A DNA stretch of 64,000 bases from Gnetum montanum (lineage: Eukaryota; Streptophyta; Gnetopsida; Gnetales; Gnetaceae). The stretch lies in NCBI GenBank assembly GCA_015680685.1, contig MNCI01017655.1, forward strand, positions 318,393-382,392, read 5' to 3'. This document shows positions 58,909 to 64,000 of the stretch, one piece after another; position 1 is the first letter of the stretch; the number at the start of each line of letters is the position of its first letter. The position numbers and the translations under genes were made by a program. The notes beneath the pieces were generated by a model, which worked only from the letters and a program-made list of their open reading frames with translations, made no database searches and was not told the DNA's origin.

Positions 58909-59107
58909 CTGTAACGGAAAGATTTTGCAATTGAATGGATAAAAATTACTAGAAGCGAAATTGAATACTTGTTTTTGGATAGAAGTTAGAATGCAGAAAA
59001 GGAAAATTTGAGGAAGCGAAATTTTTGTATTACAAGTCTAAGATATGAAGCTCCACTTATTGCCTTATACTACTGCCATGATGTGGAAGCTGATTTGCTT
59101 GCAGGTC

Positions 59108-61842
59108 TCACAGTGACATTTCGTCATGGTAATCATAATGGTCATATCCTGATATGTCCAGACACTTCAGTTCCCTTTCAAAGATTTCAGCTATATGATT
59201 GCCCATCAAAATTCCGAACTGTTTAAAATTTTCATTGCGTGCGTAATCCAGAGCCATGAGTCTCTTAGACGGGGGAACCCAATCCGAAGACAAGTACTTG
59301 ATTAGCAAATCCTGCAATAATTTTTCTTGGATCACAAGAATGCATTTTGAGATAAAATACAAAACCTGCTCGATATATAAAATTCTTTAAAAAAAACAAT
59401 GCCAATAACGGCAACCCTGGCAATGTAGTAAATCTGTGATGCTTGACGAGAGAATGCATTTTGAAATAACATTTTCCAATCTTGGGATTTCAAGCATGAG
59501 TGAAGGAGTTTCACTGGAAACTTGGCGAGCTTTTGAAAAGCCAAAAGTTTCACTTTTTCATCCACATCACGAGTTTTGAGCAACACTGCATAAAATAGGT
59601 CTGAAATGCCGTCGCTTGACGTCAGAAATTAAAATGCTTGCTGTTCAAAATGTTAAACAAAGCATGTTTGTCAAGTTAGCAAAGTGCAATGATGAAATTC
59701 AAAATTTCTTAAAATTGTACCTTGCTCATTAACTTCAGGAGGCTCTATTTTCAGTAAGAGTCCAAACGCAAATCGTCTCACTCGGACGCTTGAATCCCGA
59801 AGAACACTGGTTATGATATTACCACTAGCCTCTGCAGGCCATACATGCTCGTATTCTTTCTGGTTTAACATGCGGGATCTTAGTTTCTCTAACACTGTAA
59901 ATCATTTAGTTCTTTATTACCTTCTCCTCATATGATAGAGCCAAAATCAAGTACTGCACGTTCTTACATGCTAAACACTCAAGCCTGATGACCGCTGAGT
60001 CAGTGTAAGCATCAACTATTTTTGCTGAGCAGGAAGCTATCATCACGGATGGTGATGGACTAAAGATTGTCTCAAATATTTGCAATGCAGCATTCAATGC
60101 TGCAAAAGGATATGGCAAAAAATGATGCTTTCGAAATTAATTTCTTCGAGTTTGTGAAATGTGCGCCAAACATAAACAAAGCAAGGGTAGAAGACTTATC
60201 CTTTTCAATTTTGACAACGATATGGAGTTGTTTCCAAATGTTTAAGAAATTCGTTAAAGAGGTTTTAACATATTTTGTCAAGAATGAACGCAATTATCCC
60301 TTTCAAAGGAAAACTTACTAGCTCTGTCCACACTATTTCCTTGAATGTCTGGAAAAAGTGTGATACAATCCAGAAATGACTTTGCAAAGCAGGGCTTTCC
60401 AAAGATTTTCGAAATGTATTTCCATGGCGATTCTTGAAGAACAGTTGAACCTTTTGAAACATAGGAAGCTGTCATTTTGTGAAGCAGAGCAGCTAAGCAA
60501 GCATCCCATTCATCCTGGAGATAAAACGGCACATACAACTATTCTTACGACATACACATTTCCTGATTGTATCTGAACTATACTCGTAGAACAAGTCTTG
60601 CAAATTGAAAGATAAAATTGCTAACCTGATTATATATTTGCAAATCTTCGAATAGCTTTGAAGCACCATCGCAGAAACAACCATCTTCGTTCAAGATGTC
60701 CATTAGCTTTTCACTCTGAACAATCTCCAATACGAGTCGAAATCCTTGTTGTGGTTGAATTGAAGCTGTTTAAGTCAAGCTCTTCCTTAAATGCGATTGG
60801 AAGCTTTGAAGAAATCCTAATCTGATTTAAAACATACTACTATTTTGAAAAGTGTTGCCATGCTAGATGGATACAGGAGCCAAAAGAAGGATCTGGAAGA
60901 GCTCCACACGCATCGGGAAAGAAAACGTGTAAGGTGAACAAAAGTTTTACGAATGGTAGTCTTCCGTACAGATCCGCAGTGAAAAGCTGATACCCTGGCT
61001 GATTAACCACCATAGTACACAGCAAACCTGTAAATTATCAAAATCAAATGGAACGTTATTCTTATTGTACATCATTGAAACTGAAATTTTAGTACTTGCG
61101 CGGACCAGTTTCAAGAATCGAAACACAATTCAACTCAAAAGCAATTGCTTACAAATAAATTGTGCAAATTATTGACGTTTTGCTGCTTCAACTCAAAAGC
61201 AACTGCTTTCCGTAAAGATAAATTGTGCACATTATTGACGTTTTGCCTTATAATGGAGAAATGACAGAACTGGTACCTTTAATCAGTTGCCGGTAGGAGA
61301 AAATCCATGCGGTAAGAGTCTGTGTGTCTTGGTAAGCTCTTTCGAGAAGCAACTCTAGAAATGCTTGCAGAAAATCGTCCAACGAAGGATCGAGGCTACG
61401 GAAGATTAAGACAGGGAAATGCTCAATGAAGATCATCCAGAGTGACAAACATACAAATCACAGCAAGAACAATCGTGTGGCTGAACTATCGCTGCATAAA
61501 GCATTTTTCTATAAAATAAAGCCCTGGTTTGAATCCGCACAAAACACAAGCACATGAAAATCGAAAAAGGTAATTTCAGACACCATTCTTCCATTCGAAG
61601 CAACGTAAATCGATTCGAGATGTCCTGTATTATTTCCGATGTTTGCTTCGACACTGGAAACTGAAATCTGCAGATACAACATTCGGAAAATTATCTATGA
61701 GCGAAATAGCATAATAGTCGCTGTAATCCAAAACATTAGAAGATCAACATCGTAATATAGTGAAAATTAAACGAAGCAGAAACGTTCACGGAGAATGGAA
61801 AAGCTGTGCAAGCAATTCATCAAGAAAGCTCTGGCGCGACAT
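59108..61842 (-). CDS. HEAT/ARM-repeat-like protein, possibly condensin CAP-G-like, 10 exons
   Basis: Exons on the minus strand: 61842-61790, 61667-61584, 61395-61277, 61027-60875, 60765-60626, 60514-60319, 60099-59968, 59894-59721, 59585-59416, 59311-59108. All introns are GT-AG and every phase matches, giving 1425 bases (474 residues plus stop). It starts MSRQSFLDELLAQLF. It is mostly amphipathic helices, with no signal peptide or membrane segment. Residues near 310-440 show HEAT-like pairs: SVLRDSSVRVRRFAFGLLLK, then TRDVDEKVKLLAFQKLAKFP, then DLLIKYLSSDW, then MALDYARNE. Order and spacing resemble the CAP-G HEAT block of condensin, but the N-terminal half does not and the length is about half. 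CpGs are retained, unlike in the flanks. The identity is tentative; that this is a host gene is more secure. Confidence 0.72.
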
Positions 61843-62221
61843 TCCCACGCTGGCTGGCGCTGTTTACAGAGGTCTATGTTTTTCAAATATACGGTTGCCC
61901 CTGCAAGGTTGCAGAAATCCCGGTTCCTCGACTGCTATGTTTAGTCATTATTATAATATACTTTGCATATTAACAGCGACGAGGAGAAAAGATAAAATGT
62001 AGAACCTTAAACTCTCAGCTATATAGTGCCAATGAGTTGTGCTGACCAACTGATTGTTGAGTGCAATATGCTTTAAAACCGGATCTTTAGGGGCAGGGGT
62101 GCAAAGAAGCTAACCTGGGTTTACAAGGCCACCCATAATTAAATTGAGCTTCCACAAAAGAGAAACAGCCATAACATACTAAAATATAAAACCAAGTCCC
62201 ATATCTAAATTAAATAGGAAT
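61843..62221 (-). promoter_or_regulatory. Probable promoter and 5' leader of the HEAT-like gene
   Basis: A TATATTATAA box lies at 61960-61951 on the minus strand, about 110 bases upstream of the ATG. The leader between is CpG-containing. Beyond 62040 the sequence becomes AT-rich repeat DNA. Confidence 0.4.
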
Positions 62222-62417
62222 TATATAAGTTGAAGATTCAAACAATGAGGTGTTAGCCTAGTAGTAGTAAGACTCTTGATTTGGAAACTCTAAGTCATGG
62301 GTTAGATTTTGGTGGGCAATGCTTAGTTATAAAGTTCTATGTAGACTATATATCTTAGAGTATACTTATGTTTCAATTATTTTGGGTTCCAACAACCCCT
62401 ATATAAGGTGAAGATTC
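62222..62417 (+). mobile_element. tRNA-derived SINE copy S5 with 18-bp target duplication
   Basis: The body (62240-62399) has the head ATGAGGTGTTAGCCTAGTAG, then GACTCTTGATTTGGAAAC, B box-like GGGTTAGATTTTGG, and the tail TTTCAATTATTTTGGG. It is flanked by TATATAAGTTGAAGATTC (62222-62239) and TATATAAGGTGAAGATTC (62400-62417), an 18-base direct repeat with one mismatch, typical of LINE-mobilised insertion. S1 and S3 are relatives. Confidence 0.8.
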
Positions 62418-62669
62418 GGTCATTTGAAGTTAGTAGGTTTATTCTTTACTACTAAGTACATGGCATACAAATGAAGCATTTTAAAAATAAAAAACATTTT
62501 TGGCAAGCCACCACCAATGACGCTTTAATGCCAAGGGCTTCTTCCATTTCATTATCATTGATGAAAATCTAAGAACATCTTCCATAATTGAGTGGCTTCA
62601 TAGAAATATCAATCAAAGTAAGAAGTTTGGGTTAAGAAATGGCTTTATATATTGGTTCTATAATAAACC

Positions 62670-63306
62670 ATAGTCAATTGTGTATAACCATGGGTTGTTA
62701 GGTTAATGGAGTTGTCTAAACCCCCTCTCATCTCCTTTGACTTTAGTCAAAGAATATCTTGCCTACTAGCTTGTGTGTTGCCCAAGTTCTATGCCCACTA
62801 CCCACTCTAATTCTATCCTCATTGTTGGTTAAGATCAATGCAAAGACAAAGAATGGCAAACGTATGAATTCCATGCACATTAAGATGAAAAAAATATACG
62901 AGGAATAAAATGCAATTAAAGGTAGGAGAAGTCGAAAACAACAAAGATGAAGAATGAAAAATAAAATGAAAAAAAAGGAAGAGAAATTCCCTCAATAGAA
63001 ACGATGGGAAAAAAATGAAATGCAAACAATGCAAATGAAAACAGAAATAGGAAAATAAAATGACAAATGGAAAAGAATTCTATACATAAAAATGATAAAG
63101 AAAAGTGGTAAAAAAGGCAAATGAATTTACAACATAGAAATACTAACAAGCTTTGTTAAAAAGTTTTGTAACAAATTTGTTATTAACAATTTGAAAAGCA
63201 AATGGTCCAACCATTGCCTAGGTAGCCCCTTTTGAAAAGTCAAAGGAGATGGAAGGGGATTTAGACACCTTCTTAGATTGATGGTTAATTATAATTGACC
63301 ATATAG
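62670..63306. repeat. Inverted-repeat (foldback/MITE-like) element
   Basis: The left arm (62670-62755) and the reverse complement of the right arm (63236-63306) share TGTCTAAACCCCCT/TGTCTAAATCCCCT, then ATCTCCTTTGACTTT and the outer TAGTCAATT/TGGTCAATT. The interior (62820-63150) is purine-rich on the plus strand, with many GAAAA and AAATG runs. No transposase frame is visible. Confidence 0.55.
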
Positions 63307-64000
63307 ATATAGTTCACAATTATGGATTGTTGTGATTAATTAAAAAACAATAGTTATAGTTACTTAATTATTGTAATTAGTTATGAAGAGACACGAGTTC
63401 GTAGTTTTACATTTATGTCATTTTACCAAGTTTTTGGAAGAGCAAATATATTATAACATTCCTTGGAGTTTTGTCTTGGTATTTAGTTTTCCTTTTTTGT
63501 CATACAATCACGCTTACTCTTGGAGGTCCTAAACTTGCGGTTGCAACATTCCTACCAGTTCTTACCAAAATTCTTATACTTTAGGACATTGCAAACAATG
63601 ATCCTACCTCTTCGTATGTATTCCACATTGCAAGCATCTATCATCATCAATTATGCTTTTGTGTTCTAAAGAGCACCCTCATTGGCTGAAGACCATGTAA
63701 ATCTTTATAAAAGAACCTCAACCAAATTTGCTTTCAAATTCTTTGAATCCAACACCATTCTCCCTCAATTTCACCTTTTAAAAAAAAAGAAAAAAGAAAA
63801 AAAGAAAAACAATTCAAAAAGAGTAGAACAAAATTTCTAAAAAATGAAAGGCAACTTTGAAATAAAATACACAACTACAAAAAAATAAAAAAAATAAAAA
63901 TAAAAAAAATAAAAATAAAAATAAAGAACAACACATCAAGATTGCCTTTTTTATACCAAATTTGAGTTTTTGAATGGCAAATTCACCCTACTTAGCATCA
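63307..64000. other. AT-rich tail with A-rich low complexity
   Basis: No gene is seen. 63780-63930 is an A-rich, AAATA-type low-complexity tract that could be a retroposon tail or simple repeat. Confidence 0.6.

Noticed and set aside
59008-60576. Plus-strand frames at 59008-59226, 60067-60321 and 60376-60576
   Set aside because: They overlap minus-strand exons with consistent splice phases and are their shadows.
61421-61448. Upstream extension of exon 3 (HFPVLIFRS) as coding
   Set aside because: An acceptor after GAG does not match the phase of exon 2, whereas the pyrimidine-rich CTTCCGTAG acceptor at 61396 does.
62819-63149. Phe/Ser-rich minus-strand frames resembling membrane proteins
   Set aside because: They translate purine-rich low-complexity DNA inside the inverted-repeat element and show no domain.

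Overview
The window looks like intergenic (or intronic) DNA from a seed plant with a very large, repeat-swollen nuclear genome. It is AT-rich, strongly CpG-depleted outside one short island, and filled with nested, decayed LTR retrotransposons. A gymnosperm-type genome would fit, but the sequence does not fix the species. There are no prokaryotic features. Two assembly gaps are present (16588-16591 and 39575-40021).

Layout: about 0-55 kb holds pieces of one related group of Ty3/gypsy elements, named A to H here. Where visible, the primer binding site matches the 3' end of plant tRNA-Asp, and the reverse transcriptase carries a FMDDFS-type active site, which together suggest the Athila/Tat side of Ty3/gypsy. 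The order in a full element is LTR - PBS - gag - protease - RT/RNase H - integrase - spacer - additional ORF (aORF) - PPT - LTR. A (+): spacer, aORF, 3' LTR (1-5069). B (-): LTR stub, aORF, spacer, pol, gag (5070-14635). C (+): LTR, PBS, gag fused to a truncated aORF with pol deleted (14636-19281). D (-): a lone LTR (19282-20149). E (+): gag to LTR (20150-34215), split by a Ty1/copia element (20781-26156) with a perfect ATCAC target duplication. F (+): an LTR-to-LTR element (34650-41676) with gag and protease but no visible RT, integrase or aORF. G (+): 44466-55101, whose LTR is split by solo LTR H (53870-54785).

The order of events can be read from the nesting. Copia is younger than E, F landed in an AT microsatellite, and H landed in G's LTR. 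Premature stops in the gypsy copies are mostly TAG, often where sister copies suggest Gln or Trp, as expected from deamination of methylated cytosine.

From 58.8 to 61.9 kb lies the only convincing host gene: ten exons on the minus strand, all with matching splice phases, encoding about 474 residues of HEAT-repeat-like protein with some resemblance to condensin CAP-G. It keeps its CpGs. A possible eleventh exon suggests the gene may continue leftward through the transposon pile.

The flanks (41.7-44.4 and 62.2-63.4 kb) hold tRNA-derived SINE copies, one with an 18-bp target duplication, and an inverted-repeat element. The best candidates for something undescribed are the gag-PR-only element F, the variable GATATC palindrome arrays in the LTRs, a spacer motif conserved in four elements, and a stop codon shared at one protease position by all four copies.
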